The notes under the pieces: generated by a model
The model's input: only the letters and a program-made list of their open reading frames with translations
Database searches by the model: none
What the model was told of the DNA's origin: nothing
Part shown: piece after piece, positions 25,480 through 33,435 of the stretch
How positions within the stretch are numbered: the first letter of the stretch is position 1
Layout of the letters: every line of letters begins with the position of its first letter
Program-made: the position numbers and the translations under genes
NCBI GenBank assembly: GCA_017646335.1
Contig: JAGCMT010000005.1
Span: 1 to 39,477 of the forward strand
DNA from: Burkholderiaceae bacterium
GTDB lineage: Bacteria > Pseudomonadota > Gammaproteobacteria > Burkholderiales > Burkholderiaceae_F
Length of the DNA: 39,477 bases
Reading direction: 5' to 3'

Positions 25480-26274
25480 TTACTTCTGCTTTTTCTGTCC
25501 GATCCGTTGCTGCTTCGGTTGCAAGATAGCGGAACAGACGCCACGCAGAAGATCGATCTCCGGCATGGTCAGCTGAGTACGAGAAAAAAGTCGGCGCATA
25601 CGCGGCATAAAGCGCTTGGGCTTTGCCGGATCCAATACGCCACAGGCGATCATGGCACGCTCAAAATGTTCAAGGAACGCTTCGGTGGCAACGGAACCGG
25701 CCGGTTCCTCACCTTCGAAACGACTTTGCCAATCGTAGAGACCGTCAACGGTCGCTTCCGAGAGCATCGCCATGTGCATTTCGTAAGCCATGATTTGAAC
25801 GGCTTGCGAAAGATTCAAACTGGAACTTTCAGGGTCGGCCGGAATGGCCGCACAGCCTTGGCAGACCATAAAATCTTCATTGGAAAGGCCGGAACGCTCA
25901 CAACCGAAAACGAACGCAATGTCCCCTTCGGCTTGTTCAAGTAACGCACGAGCCTTCACGGAAACCTCGCGAACGGGTTCGATCGCCGGACCGAATTCAC
26001 GGTCATAGCCCGACATCGCCCATGCAAAGCTCACGCCTTCCAACGCTTCCAGAAGCGAGCCGTGCATTTGGCTGGCTTCAAGCACGTCAACGGAACTCGT
26101 TGCATACGCGACCGCTTCTTCATCGGTTCGGTACGTTTCAACCCAAGGTTTCACCACACGAAGGTCACGAAAGCCCATCGTCTTGATCGCGCGCGCAGCC
26201 GAACCGATGTTCCCCGGATGAGCGGGTTCCACCAAAATGAAGCGAACGCGTGATGCTAACGGATGAGTTGCCAT
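25480..26274 (-). CDS. trmJ: tRNA (Cm32/Um32) methyltransferase TrmJ
   Basis: A SpoU-class (SPOUT, knotted) SAM-dependent methyltransferase that modifies the 2'-O of residue 32 in certain tRNAs. The 264-aa product shows all three SPOUT motifs: the Asn-Arg type block PGNIGSAARAIKTMG (20-34), FGCERSGLSNED (123-134) and SLNLSQAVQIMAYE (152-165). The C-terminal ~90 residues form the helical dimer/tRNA-binding extension that sets TrmJ apart from TrmL. AAGGG lies close before the ATG. It is divergent from suhB, the same arrangement as in E. coli, which supports the assignment. Confidence 0.9.
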   Translation of the reverse strand: MATHPLASRVRFILVEPAHPGNIGSAARAIKTMGFRDLRVVKPWVETYRTDEEAVAYATSSVDVLEASQMHGSLLEALEGVSFAWAMSGYDREFGPAIEPVREVSVKARALLEQAEGDIAFVFGCERSGLSNEDFMVCQGCAAIPADPESSSLNLSQAVQIMAYEMHMAMLSEATVDGLYDWQSRFEGEEPAGSVATEAFLEHFERAMIACGVLDPAKPKRFMPRMRRLFSRTQLTMPEIDLLRGVCSAILQPKQQRIGQKKQK

Positions 26275-26384
26275 GAATCCCTTTTCTTGTGGCCAATAAA
26301 GCTTTAAAATAGTTAGATTATTTTACGTGGATTATGCCACGGCTTTATTAAAAGATTCATTCTCTTATTAGGAATATTTACCTT

Positions 26385-27188
26385 ATGTCGTCTAATGCAA
26401 TGCTCAATATCGCCGTCAAGGCTGCTCGTGCTGCTTGCACCATCATCACCCGTGCCAGCGAAAACCTCGATGCGATCGAAGTTCATTCCAAGGCACCGTC
26501 TGACTTCGTGAGCAAAGTTGACGTCGATTGCGAAAGCGCCATCATTGAAATCTTGCAACAAGCCTATCCGCACCATCAAATCTTGACGGAAGAACGCGGC
26601 ATCGTCGGTCCGGCCAAGAGCCAATACCAATGGATTATCGATCCGTTGGACGGTACGACGAACTTCTTGCACGGTTTCCCGCAATACGCCGTTTCCATCG
26701 CTTTGAAGCGTGACGGTGAAGTGGTTCTCGCCGTTGTGGCCGACCCGGTCAACGACGAAACGTTCACGGCCGTTCGCGGTTCCGGCGCCTTCTTGAACGG
26801 TCGCCGTATCCGTGTGACGCGTCGCACGATGATGAAGGACGCCTTGATCGGTGTCGGTTTCCCGTTCCGCCGCAACGACGACGTTGAAGCTTACACGGCA
26901 ACGTTCTCTCAATTGGCTAAGAACTGTGCCGGTTTGCGCCGCGCCGGTGCTGCTTCCCTCGACTTGGCTTACGTTGCTGCCGGTCGTTTGGACGCCTTCT
27001 GGGAACCGAACTTGCAAAGCTGGGACATCGCTGCCGGTAGCCTCTTGGTTCTCGAAGCCGGCGGTCTCGTGACCGACTTTGACGGCGAAGGCAACTACTT
27101 GCAAACCGGTGAAATCGTTGCCGGTACGCCGAAGGTCTTCGGTCAATTGTTGCCGGTCGTTCGTCGCAACTACAAGCCCGCTGCCTAA
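26385..27188 (+). CDS. suhB: Inositol-1-monophosphatase / rRNA biogenesis factor SuhB
   Basis: A 267-aa Mg-dependent phosphatase of the inositol monophosphatase family. Metal blocks are complete: EERG after ILT, IDPLDGTTNFLHG with the first Asp at residue 86, and the late WDIAAG. In E. coli SuhB also joins the rRNA antitermination complex with Nus factors; this is known of the family and not visible here. The start at 26385 has AGGA about 13 bases upstream, a rather long spacing. Codon use is strongly biased (AAG, TTG, CAA), as in valS and metG, which suggests high expression. mutS starts 12 bases after its stop. Confidence 0.92.
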   Translation: MSSNAMLNIAVKAARAACTIITRASENLDAIEVHSKAPSDFVSKVDVDCESAIIEILQQAYPHHQILTEERGIVGPAKSQYQWIIDPLDGTTNFLHGFPQYAVSIALKRDGEVVLAVVADPVNDETFTAVRGSGAFLNGRRIRVTRRTMMKDALIGVGFPFRRNDDVEAYTATFSQLAKNCAGLRRAGAASLDLAYVAAGRLDAFWEPNLQSWDIAAGSLLVLEAGGLVTDFDGEGNYLQTGEIVAGTPKVFGQLLPVVRRNYKPAA

Positions 27189-27200
27189 TCAGGCTTGATA

Positions 27201-29837
27201 ATGGCTACAAAGAAAGCCTCTAACGAATCTGCCTCTGACGTATACGCCGGCTACACGCCGGCTATTCGTCGTTTTCTCGAGATCAAGGCCCAAAATCCGC
27301 ACGCCCTTTTGCTCTACCGCATGGGCGACTTCTACGAAACCTTTTTCGAAGATGCGATTTGGGCCAATCGTCTTTTAGGTATCACGCTGACGGCTCGCGG
27401 CACGGATGTCAACGGTGACCCGATCCCGATGGCTGGCGTCCCCGAGAAAACCTTGGACCAATACTTGGCACGCCTTGTCAAACAAGGCGTGAGCGTCGCC
27501 ATCTGCGAACAAGTCGGCGATCCGAGCAAGGGTCCGCTTGAGCGCCACTTGGCACGAATCGTCACCCCGGGTACCCTCACCGAATCCGAACTCTTGCCCC
27601 AAAAGCAAAACGCCGCCCTTTTGGCCGTGGCGCCTGCCGGTCGTCATCAAGAGCGATTGGGCTTGGCTTGGGTCGTTTTAAGTAACGGTGAATTCCGTAC
27701 CGCCACGACAAGCTTGACGGAACTGGCTAGCGAAATCACCCGTATCGGTCCGTCTGAAGTCCTCGTTCCCGAAGACTTCAAAGCTCGCCTTCAAGAAGAG
27801 TATCTCAACGTCACGTTGACGGGCTTGCCCTCTTGGCACTTTAGCCCCGACCATGGCGAGAGCATGCTCAAGCATCAATTTGGCGTACAAACCTTGGCCG
27901 CCTGGGGCTTGGACGATGTCCCCGAAGCCGTGAGCGCCGCCGGTGCCCTTTTAAGCTATGTGGAAACGACGCAATGTGAAGCCGTCTCCCACATCTTGGC
28001 TCCCGTGCATGAAGTCCAAACGGATTTCATCGGTATTGATTCCGCTTCTCGTCGTAATCTTGAATTGACCGAAACGTTACGCGGTGATGACGGTCCGACG
28101 CTTTTCGGACTGCTCGATCATTGCCAAACGACGATGGGCTCTCGCAAGCTTCGTCACTGGTTACATCACCCGTTACGTAAGACGGCTGAAGTTGCCGCTC
28201 GTCACGGCGCGATCGAATCGCTTTTAAACGAGCCCGCGCTGCTCGAGCAACTCGCTCAAGCCTTAAAGCCCGTCCCCGATTTGGAACGTTTGGCTACTCG
28301 TGTGGCGATGAAGTCGATTCGCCCGAAAGAATTGGCCGCCCTTCGCGATGCCTTGCCGCAATTGGCAAAGATCGCCCAAACGGCCATTGCGTTTAACGAT
28401 CCGTACATCAACGCTCAGTTGGAAAACCTCGTGGTCGATCCGGCCTTGTTTGGCAAACTGCACGAAGCGTTGTTGCCCGATCCAGCCGCGCTCTTACGAG
28501 ACGGTGACGTCATTGCCAGTAGCTACAACGCCGAACTCGCCGAACTTCGTGCATTGCGTGACAATGCCGGTGACTTCTTGGTCGAATTCGAAGCGCGTGA
28601 GCGTGCCGCCACGGGTCTTTCCACCCTTCGTGTTCAATACAATCGCGTCCATGGCTTCTTCATCGAAGTCTCTCGCGGTTTGGCCGACCAAGTGCCCATG
28701 CACTATCACCGTCGCCAAACGTTAAAGAACGCCGAGCGCTTCACGACGCCTGAACTCAAGGAATACGAAGATAAGGCCCTCTCGGCCCAAGAGCGTTCTC
28801 AGAGCTTGCAAAAAGAGCTCTACGGTGAGTTGCTTGAATTTGCCGATCAGTACGTTACGACGCTTCAAATCGCTGCCCAACACGTAGCCGTTTTGGACGT
28901 TTTAGCTGCCTTAGCCGTTCACGCACAAAAGGCCAACTGGATTCGTCCGGAATTGGAGTCCGCTCCCGGCATTGAAATTTACGGTGCTCGTCACCCGGTG
29001 GTTGAAGACGCCATCGAGCATTACACGCCCAACGACTGCGTGTTGATGCCCGGTCGTCGTTTGCTGGTGATCACCGGCCCGAACATGGGCGGTAAATCGA
29101 CTTACATGCGTTCGATCGCCTTGATCGTGTTGCTCACCTTCATCGGTAGCTTTGTGCCGGCAACGAAGGCTCGAGTCGGCAACATCGATCGTATCCTGAC
29201 GCGTATCGGTGCGAGCGACGACCTTGCTCGCGGTCGATCCACGTTTATGGTGGAAATGACCGAAGCGGCTGCGATTTTGCATCAAGCCACGGATTCGAGC
29301 TTAGTGTTGATGGACGAAATCGGTCGCGGTACCTCTACCTTTGACGGTTTGAGTTTGGCCGCCTCCATCGCGCACGAATTGGCGAACGTGAAAAAGAGCT
29401 TTACGCTTTTTGCAACCCACTATTTCGAGTTGACCCAATTGGCTCAAAATTCGAAAGAAGTCGCCAATGTTCACGTGACCGCCGCCGAAAGCAAATCCAA
29501 GATCGTCTTCTTACACGAAGTCAAAGACGGTCCGGCCAACCAAAGTTACGGTATTGCTGTCGCCCAATTGGCCGGTGTTGCTCCGAGCGTCATTCGACGT
29601 GCTCGTGCCATGTTGAAGGAATTGGAAGATCGTGCCCGAGCTCAAGATGCGCAGCAACTTGACCTCTTCGGTGACAATCATGTCGAAATGCCCGACGAGG
29701 TGGAGCCCGATGCTCATGAAAGCGTTCAATTGGCTGAAGACATCTGTGACATCGACGTCGATCAATTGACGCCGCGACAAGCGTTGGATCTTCTCTACGA
29801 ACTTCGCGATCGAGCCAAATCGATCACGGAAAACTAA
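27201..29837 (+). CDS. mutS: DNA mismatch repair protein MutS
   Basis: Recognises mismatches and small loops in DNA. The 878-aa protein is full length. The N-terminal mismatch-binding domain has the Phe-x-Glu motif in YRMGDFYETFFEDA. Connector, lever and clamp domains follow, then the ATPase: Walker A at 626-634 (GPNMGGKST), Walker B with the signature DEIGRGTSTFDG, and the H motif FATHYFELT. The C-terminal segment after residue ~800 includes the tetramerisation region. A TTG at 27195 is in frame, but ATG 27201 is chosen. It lies 12 bases after suhB, so the two are probably co-transcribed, and a strong terminator follows 3 bases past the stop. Confidence 0.97.
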   Translation: MATKKASNESASDVYAGYTPAIRRFLEIKAQNPHALLLYRMGDFYETFFEDAIWANRLLGITLTARGTDVNGDPIPMAGVPEKTLDQYLARLVKQGVSVAICEQVGDPSKGPLERHLARIVTPGTLTESELLPQKQNAALLAVAPAGRHQERLGLAWVVLSNGEFRTATTSLTELASEITRIGPSEVLVPEDFKARLQEEYLNVTLTGLPSWHFSPDHGESMLKHQFGVQTLAAWGLDDVPEAVSAAGALLSYVETTQCEAVSHILAPVHEVQTDFIGIDSASRRNLELTETLRGDDGPTLFGLLDHCQTTMGSRKLRHWLHHPLRKTAEVAARHGAIESLLNEPALLEQLAQALKPVPDLERLATRVAMKSIRPKELAALRDALPQLAKIAQTAIAFNDPYINAQLENLVVDPALFGKLHEALLPDPAALLRDGDVIASSYNAELAELRALRDNAGDFLVEFEARERAATGLSTLRVQYNRVHGFFIEVSRGLADQVPMHYHRRQTLKNAERFTTPELKEYEDKALSAQERSQSLQKELYGELLEFADQYVTTLQIAAQHVAVLDVLAALAVHAQKANWIRPELESAPGIEIYGARHPVVEDAIEHYTPNDCVLMPGRRLLVITGPNMGGKSTYMRSIALIVLLTFIGSFVPATKARVGNIDRILTRIGASDDLARGRSTFMVEMTEAAAILHQATDSSLVLMDEIGRGTSTFDGLSLAASIAHELANVKKSFTLFATHYFELTQLAQNSKEVANVHVTAAESKSKIVFLHEVKDGPANQSYGIAVAQLAGVAPSVIRRARAMLKELEDRARAQDAQQLDLFGDNHVEMPDEVEPDAHESVQLAEDICDIDVDQLTPRQALDLLYELRDRAKSITEN

Positions 29838-29840
29838 AGC

Positions 29841-29876
29841 AAAAATGGCCGAGATTTTTTCATCTCGGCCATTTTT
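29841..29876. terminator. Bidirectional terminator between mutS and the small winged-helix gene
   Basis: A perfect 15-bp stem (29841-29855 with 29862-29876) has a 6-nt loop, A5 at its start and T5 at its end. It follows mutS immediately and also lies downstream of the minus-strand gene at 29944. Confidence 0.9.
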
Positions 29877-29943
29877 CTCTCTGGAGCTCTCTTGTCGATC
29901 GTGAGGAGGAAACGATCTTAATGAATGGTTTGCCGTGAGGCGA

Positions 29944-30123
29944 TTAAGCTGCCGGTTCCCACTTGCAACGGATCGGAGAAACGATTTCACCCGTCTTCTT
30001 CATGGCAGCGAATTCTTTATCAACGACCTTGCGATCCAAGCCCGTCAATTCGGCCACCTTACCGGCATTCAAGGGTTCACCGGCTTTACGCATTGCTTCG
30101 AGAATGATGTCTTTGTTGCTCAT
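29944..30123 (-). CDS. Small winged-helix-like DNA-binding protein, 59 aa
   Basis: This short gene reads MSNKDIILEAMRKAGEP and continues through LNAGKVAELTGLDRKVVDKE to SPIRCKWEPAA. The pattern of three helices, with VAELTGLDRKVVDKEFAAMKK as the helix-turn-helix, followed by a small beta wing (GEIVSPIRCKW) fits a minimal winged-helix fold. It is basic and has no partner domain. The ATG is preceded by AAAGGT at 6 bases, and codon use matches the neighbours. It stands alone, with its own predicted promoter (30188-30216), a palindrome at the expected transcription start and a terminator downstream. It may be an autoregulated repressor or a nucleoid-type protein. Function is unknown. Confidence 0.85.
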   Translation of the reverse strand: MSNKDIILEAMRKAGEPLNAGKVAELTGLDRKVVDKEFAAMKKTGEIVSPIRCKWEPAA

Positions 30124-30163
30124 AGTTTTACCTTTTTCTTAGTTAATTCTTTCGTCGGTCGGT

Positions 30164-30187
30164 GTGTCTCAACCTTTGTTGAAACAC
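30164..30187. promoter_or_regulatory. 24-bp palindrome at the start site of the small winged-helix gene
   Basis: Arms GTGTCTCAAC (30164-30173) and GTTGAAACAC (30178-30187) pair at 9 of 10 positions around CTTT. The site begins directly after the predicted -10, so a bound dimer would block transcription start. It looks like an operator, possibly for autoregulation. Confidence 0.5.
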
Positions 30188-30216
30188 ATAGTATCAAGGC
30201 TTTCAAGGCGATTCAA
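30188..30216 (-). promoter_or_regulatory. Candidate sigma-70 promoter of the small winged-helix gene
   Basis: On the minus strand TTGAAT (30211-30216) and TACTAT (30188-30193) have a 17-bp spacer. They place the start site in the palindrome about 55 nt before the ATG. Confidence 0.45.
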
Positions 30217-30309
30217 CCGCCTAAAGTTTCCCTCTATGAGCCCCATAGAATCGGACTAAAAGCACCACAGAAACGTTTGCCAATTCCTCTTTTTTTATCG
30301 CAAAAAGAA

Positions 30310-30333
30310 CGGCCTGAAAATGACTTCAGACCG
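30310..30333 (-). terminator. Rho-independent terminator after the SlyD-like gene
   Basis: A 9-bp stem (30310-30318 with 30325-30333, one G-T pair) and 6-nt loop are followed on the minus strand by TTCTTTTT, 20 bases past the stop. Confidence 0.82.
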
Positions 30334-30353
30334 CCTCATATTGATTCGATGAA

Positions 30354-30899
30354 TCAGTTCTTTAAGTGTTCGGGAATGACTTCTTCCTCGTCATCCTCAT
30401 CCAACACGTCAACCTTGCGATCGGTCACGGAAAGGAAAGACGGGACAACCACGTCATCGGTACCGACTTCTTGAGCATCCGTGCTCGGCAATTCAACCTT
30501 CTTGACTTCCACTTCAAAGCGAAGACCAAAACCAGCCAACGGGTGGTTACCGTCCAAGACGACCTTACCATCGGCAATATCCGTCACACGATACGGGCGA
30601 TCGAGCGTTTGACCGCGAATGGTCGTGTAATAAAGACCCACTTCAACGCCTTCACTGAAATCCGTTTCATCGGCAATGATCAACGCCAATTCGTCGTAAT
30701 CACCGAAAGCTTCTTCCGGCTCCAACGTCACGCTGATCTTTTCGCCCGGCTTCTTTTCTTCGAGATGATGCTCGATCACGGGAAAAATGTCGCCATGACC
30801 ATGGTAGTAGGTCAAGTCGTCCATTTCTTCCAAAAGGTTGTCTTGCATGTCATACATGGCCACGGACAACGTGACAATGCGGTCCTTTTTGATCTTCAT
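30354..30899 (-). CDS. slyD: SlyD-like FKBP peptidyl-prolyl isomerase
   Basis: A cytoplasmic prolyl isomerase/chaperone of 181 aa. The FKBP domain with inserted flap (IF) domain is seen in YHGHGDIFPVIEHHLEEKKPGEK and LEPEEAFGDYDE, then GQTLDRPYRVTDI and VVLDGNHPLAGFGLRFEVEV, the SlyD-type closing block. E. coli SlyD has a His/Cys-rich nickel-binding tail; here the tail is acidic instead (DVLDEDDEEEVIPEHLKN), so a metallochaperone role is doubtful. ATG 30899 has AGGTGA 5 bases upstream and begins one base after the stop of the DUF805 gene, so the two are translationally coupled. Confidence 0.87.
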   Translation of the reverse strand: MKIKKDRIVTLSVAMYDMQDNLLEEMDDLTYYHGHGDIFPVIEHHLEEKKPGEKISVTLEPEEAFGDYDELALIIADETDFSEGVEVGLYYTTIRGQTLDRPYRVTDIADGKVVLDGNHPLAGFGLRFEVEVKKVELPSTDAQEVGTDDVVVPSFLSVTDRKVDVLDEDDEEEVIPEHLKN

Positions 30900-30900
30900 A

Positions 30901-31422
30901 TCATTCACCTAAAAGCTTTGCTTTTTGCGTTTCAAATTCTTCTTTGGAGAGATAGCCCTTCTCATAGAGAGCAGCTAAATCCAACAATTCTTTCGTGCGC
31001 ACTTCTTCGTTCGCGCCCGGGATATAAAAAGAGGCTTGGCCTTTGGGGTTGACACCATAGCGATTCGTTCCCGGCTGAGAATCGATACAACCCAAAATCA
31101 CCATCGTAAAGAAGTCGATGACGGGAATCAAGCTCAGAATCGCCCAAAAGCCGCTGGCATTAATGTCGTGAAGACGTCGCCAAGTGGCAGAAACCATACT
31201 GATGGCGGCAATCGCACTCAACACCAAATAAAGATTCGTGGCTTCATAAAAGGCCGGATCTTCATAGGTCGTGTCTTCAATGTCAAATTCGGCTCCAGGC
31301 ATCGAAGTCAGTGCGTACCACAAAATCGGCATCCCGATTCGAATCGCTTGCCAAGAAAGCAACACACCCCAATAAGAGCGACGGCGAAGACGACCCTTAA
31401 ATGAGAAAAAGAGCGACAACAT
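30901..31422 (-). CDS. DUF805 membrane protein with C-terminal SHOCT domain
   Basis: A 173-aa inner-membrane protein. The N-terminal FSFKGRLRRRSYWGVLLSW is the DUF805 start, followed by about four hydrophobic segments and the DUF805 block ATWRRLHDINASGFWAILSLIPVIDFFTMVILG. The last ~30 residues (LLDLAALYEKGYLSKEEFETQKAKLL) form a SHOCT domain, a short helical oligomerisation module. GAAGGA lies 10 bases before the ATG. Its stop is one base from the SlyD-like start, so the two are made together. Function is unknown. Confidence 0.86.
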   Translation of the reverse strand: MLSLFFSFKGRLRRRSYWGVLLSWQAIRIGMPILWYALTSMPGAEFDIEDTTYEDPAFYEATNLYLVLSAIAAISMVSATWRRLHDINASGFWAILSLIPVIDFFTMVILGCIDSQPGTNRYGVNPKGQASFYIPGANEEVRTKELLDLAALYEKGYLSKEEFETQKAKLLGE

Positions 31423-31446
31423 CGCGATTTTTTCCTTCAGTAAAAA

Positions 31447-31468
31447 GGGGCTTTACGTTGAAAGCCCC
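31447..31468 (-). terminator. Rho-independent terminator after bamC
   Basis: An 8-bp GGGGCTTT/AAAGCCCC stem has a 6-nt loop and is followed on the minus strand by TTTTTA, 30 bases past the bamC stop. Confidence 0.83.
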
Positions 31469-31498
31469 CCTTATCGTTTCAGTCGTATGACCGATTGA

Positions 31499-32671
31499 TT
31501 AACGCGTTTGTTCGTTCAAAAGCGTCAAGATCTTCGGTGCGACACCGGTGGTGTCAGCCTTGCCATCCGGACCCAAAACGTGCACGCGCGTAGCGGCATC
31601 ATTGAGCGGTTGCAAGTAAATCACGTATTGCGGAGCCTCAACCGGTTGATCCTTGCTGAACAAATTCGTCCAGAAACCTTGTTCGTCACGCTTGGCTTCT
31701 TCGTAAGCTTCGTCGAGATAGCGAACCAAGAAGAAACCGCGAGAACGGTCACGATCTTCAACCGTAAAGCCCATGCGATCGACGGCCAAAGCCACACGAC
31801 GCCATGCGCGTTCGAAACCTTCCTTCACATAAACGGAGCTGACTTGACCGGCTTCGCTCAATTCCACTTCGCTCATGGCTTCCGGAACCACGTAAGTAGC
31901 CAATTGCTTGACTTCTTCCTTGTGAGCTTCGGGGCTCTTAGCCACAGCCTTCGGGTTGAATTCAGCGTTGATGCGTTGCGTCATACGCGTAAGCATTTCA
32001 GCTTCCATTTCCGGATCGGTCGGGCCCGGTTGCCAAACGGTCGTGGAGTTGTCACCACCCAAACCCTTGACGACTTCAACCATAGAGCGGTGCGTCACGA
32101 AGATATCCGTACCACCGTTAGCAGAGCGTTCCAAACGAGCGCGGTATTGGTCACGTTCACCCGTGGAGTAAACCATGTCGAGCACCTTGCCCAACGTGCC
32201 GCGAATGATGTCTTGCGGAAGCTTGGCGCGGTTTTCTGCCCAATTCGTTTCCATCACACCGGTCTTGGCGTCTTGACGAGAGAGCGTCAAACCGACCGTG
32301 TTCCAGAAGTCTTGAACGAGCGGCCAAACTTGTTCCGGCGTCATGTCCGTGTGGATCCAACGGCTGTTGCCTTCACGAACGATCTTAGCCACATCGCCTT
32401 CGGGCAACACATTGGCGTAACCCGTGACTTGTTGTTGACCGGCTTGAGCTTCACGTTGAGCTTCTTGGCTTGCCCACACCGATTGCGGACGAGACGGAAC
32501 AGCATAACGATCGGACATCGGAACACCATCCATACCCGGCGGGATTTCCAACGGGGCGCGGCTGGCGCTCGATTCATATTGAACCTTATCTTGATTGAAT
32601 GCGAAATTCGAACAAGCGGCTAATGCCAAAGACATACCGGCAATAAAGCCCGCACGTAAAACTCTTTTCAT
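31499..32671 (-). CDS. bamC: Outer-membrane assembly lipoprotein BamC (NlpB)
   Basis: A lipoprotein subunit of the beta-barrel assembly machine. The 390-aa product has a lipoprotein signal with lipobox ALAAC (Cys20). A long unstructured stretch follows (about residues 22-95), as in BamC, where it threads over BamD. Two helix-grip domains come next: the first around HTDMTPEQVWPLVQDFWNTVGLTL to RTHRSMVEVVKG-type sequence, the second from VYVKEGFERAWRRVALAVDRMGFTVEDRDRSRGFFLVRY. In many proteobacteria it sits behind dapA; here it stands alone. The Shine-Dalgarno is weak (GGAAA), and a 9-bp inverted repeat lies in its leader. Confidence 0.88.
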   Translation of the reverse strand: MKRVLRAGFIAGMSLALAACSNFAFNQDKVQYESSASRAPLEIPPGMDGVPMSDRYAVPSRPQSVWASQEAQREAQAGQQQVTGYANVLPEGDVAKIVREGNSRWIHTDMTPEQVWPLVQDFWNTVGLTLSRQDAKTGVMETNWAENRAKLPQDIIRGTLGKVLDMVYSTGERDQYRARLERSANGGTDIFVTHRSMVEVVKGLGGDNSTTVWQPGPTDPEMEAEMLTRMTQRINAEFNPKAVAKSPEAHKEEVKQLATYVVPEAMSEVELSEAGQVSSVYVKEGFERAWRRVALAVDRMGFTVEDRDRSRGFFLVRYLDEAYEEAKRDEQGFWTNLFSKDQPVEAPQYVIYLQPLNDAATRVHVLGPDGKADTTGVAPKILTLLNEQTR

Positions 32672-32693
32672 AATTTTTCCAATTCAAACGAAC

Positions 32694-32719
32694 GGTAACG
32701 GTCGCACGCAACCGTTACC
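32694..32719. promoter_or_regulatory. Inverted repeat in the bamC leader
   Basis: GGTAACGGT (32694-32702) and ACCGTTACC (32711-32719) form a perfect 9-bp dyad with an 8-nt loop, 22 nt before the bamC start. There is no T run, so it is not a terminator. It could be an operator or an mRNA leader hairpin. Confidence 0.5.
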
Positions 32720-32784
32720 TAAAATAACTTTCTAATTTTACCGATTTTTACCGTACGAATGGGGCAAAACTTGGTTACAAACCA

Positions 32785-33435
32785 TTAAAACAAAGCCCAT
32801 TGAATCATCGAACGTGCCACGGAAACGAAAGGCGACATCCAATAGGTCATGATGCCCGACAAGAGCAACACCACCAAGATGATCATGCCGTGGTTTTCAA
32901 GCTCGGCAAAACGTCGAGCGGCCGAATAAGGCAACACCATCGTCAAGATGCGACCGCCGTCCAAAGGCGGCAAAGGCAACAAATTAAAGGCCATCAAATA
33001 GAAGTTGACCATCACACCCGCCACCCCGATCTGCAAGAGCACCATCGAATGCAAACCCATCAGGATGAAGAGCTTCAAAAGAACCAACCAAACAAACGCT
33101 TGGATGAGGTTACTCAAAGGACCGGCCAACGAGACCATCAACATGCCTTGACGCCACGGATTCAAATAACGCGTATTGACCGGCACCGGTTTGGCCCAAC
33201 CGATCAACATACCGCCCATCCCCGTCAAGGCCGAACTCAAAAGCAACGCACCCGGCACCAAAATCGTACCGACCAAATCCACGTGCGGAATCGGGTTTAA
33301 GGTCACACGCCCCAACATCCATGCCGTATTGTCACCGTAACGACGTGCCATCCAACCATGAGCGGCTTCGTGCATGGTGATGGCAAAGATCATCGGAATC
33401 GCATAAATCGCAAACGTTAAAACAGAATCCATCAT
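32785..33435 (-). CDS. Site-2 protease-type M50 membrane metalloprotease
   Basis: A 216-aa intramembrane zinc protease of the short S2P-like group without a PDZ domain. The HExxH motif is His22-Glu23-His26 (MHEAAHGW) in the first membrane segment. The third zinc ligand is in NLLPLPPLDGGRIL. About five to six hydrophobic segments fill the rest. Substrates of this short group are unknown. Its ATG overlaps the stop of the PHP gene (ATGA-type overlap), so both are in one operon; this pairing is common in betaproteobacteria. A second ATG directly follows the first, so the start may be 33432. Confidence 0.87.
   Translation of the reverse strand: MMDSVLTFAIYAIPMIFAITMHEAAHGWMARRYGDNTAWMLGRVTLNPIPHVDLVGTILVPGALLLSSALTGMGGMLIGWAKPVPVNTRYLNPWRQGMLMVSLAGPLSNLIQAFVWLVLLKLFILMGLHSMVLLQIGVAGVMVNFYLMAFNLLPLPPLDGGRILTMVLPYSAARRFAELENHGMIILVVLLLSGIMTYWMSPFVSVARSMIQWALF

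Noticed and set aside
26295..26349. AATAAAGC/GCTTTATT inverted repeat in the trmJ-suhB gap
   Set aside because: Arms are only 8 bp, AT-rich and 39 nt apart; not distinguishable from chance.
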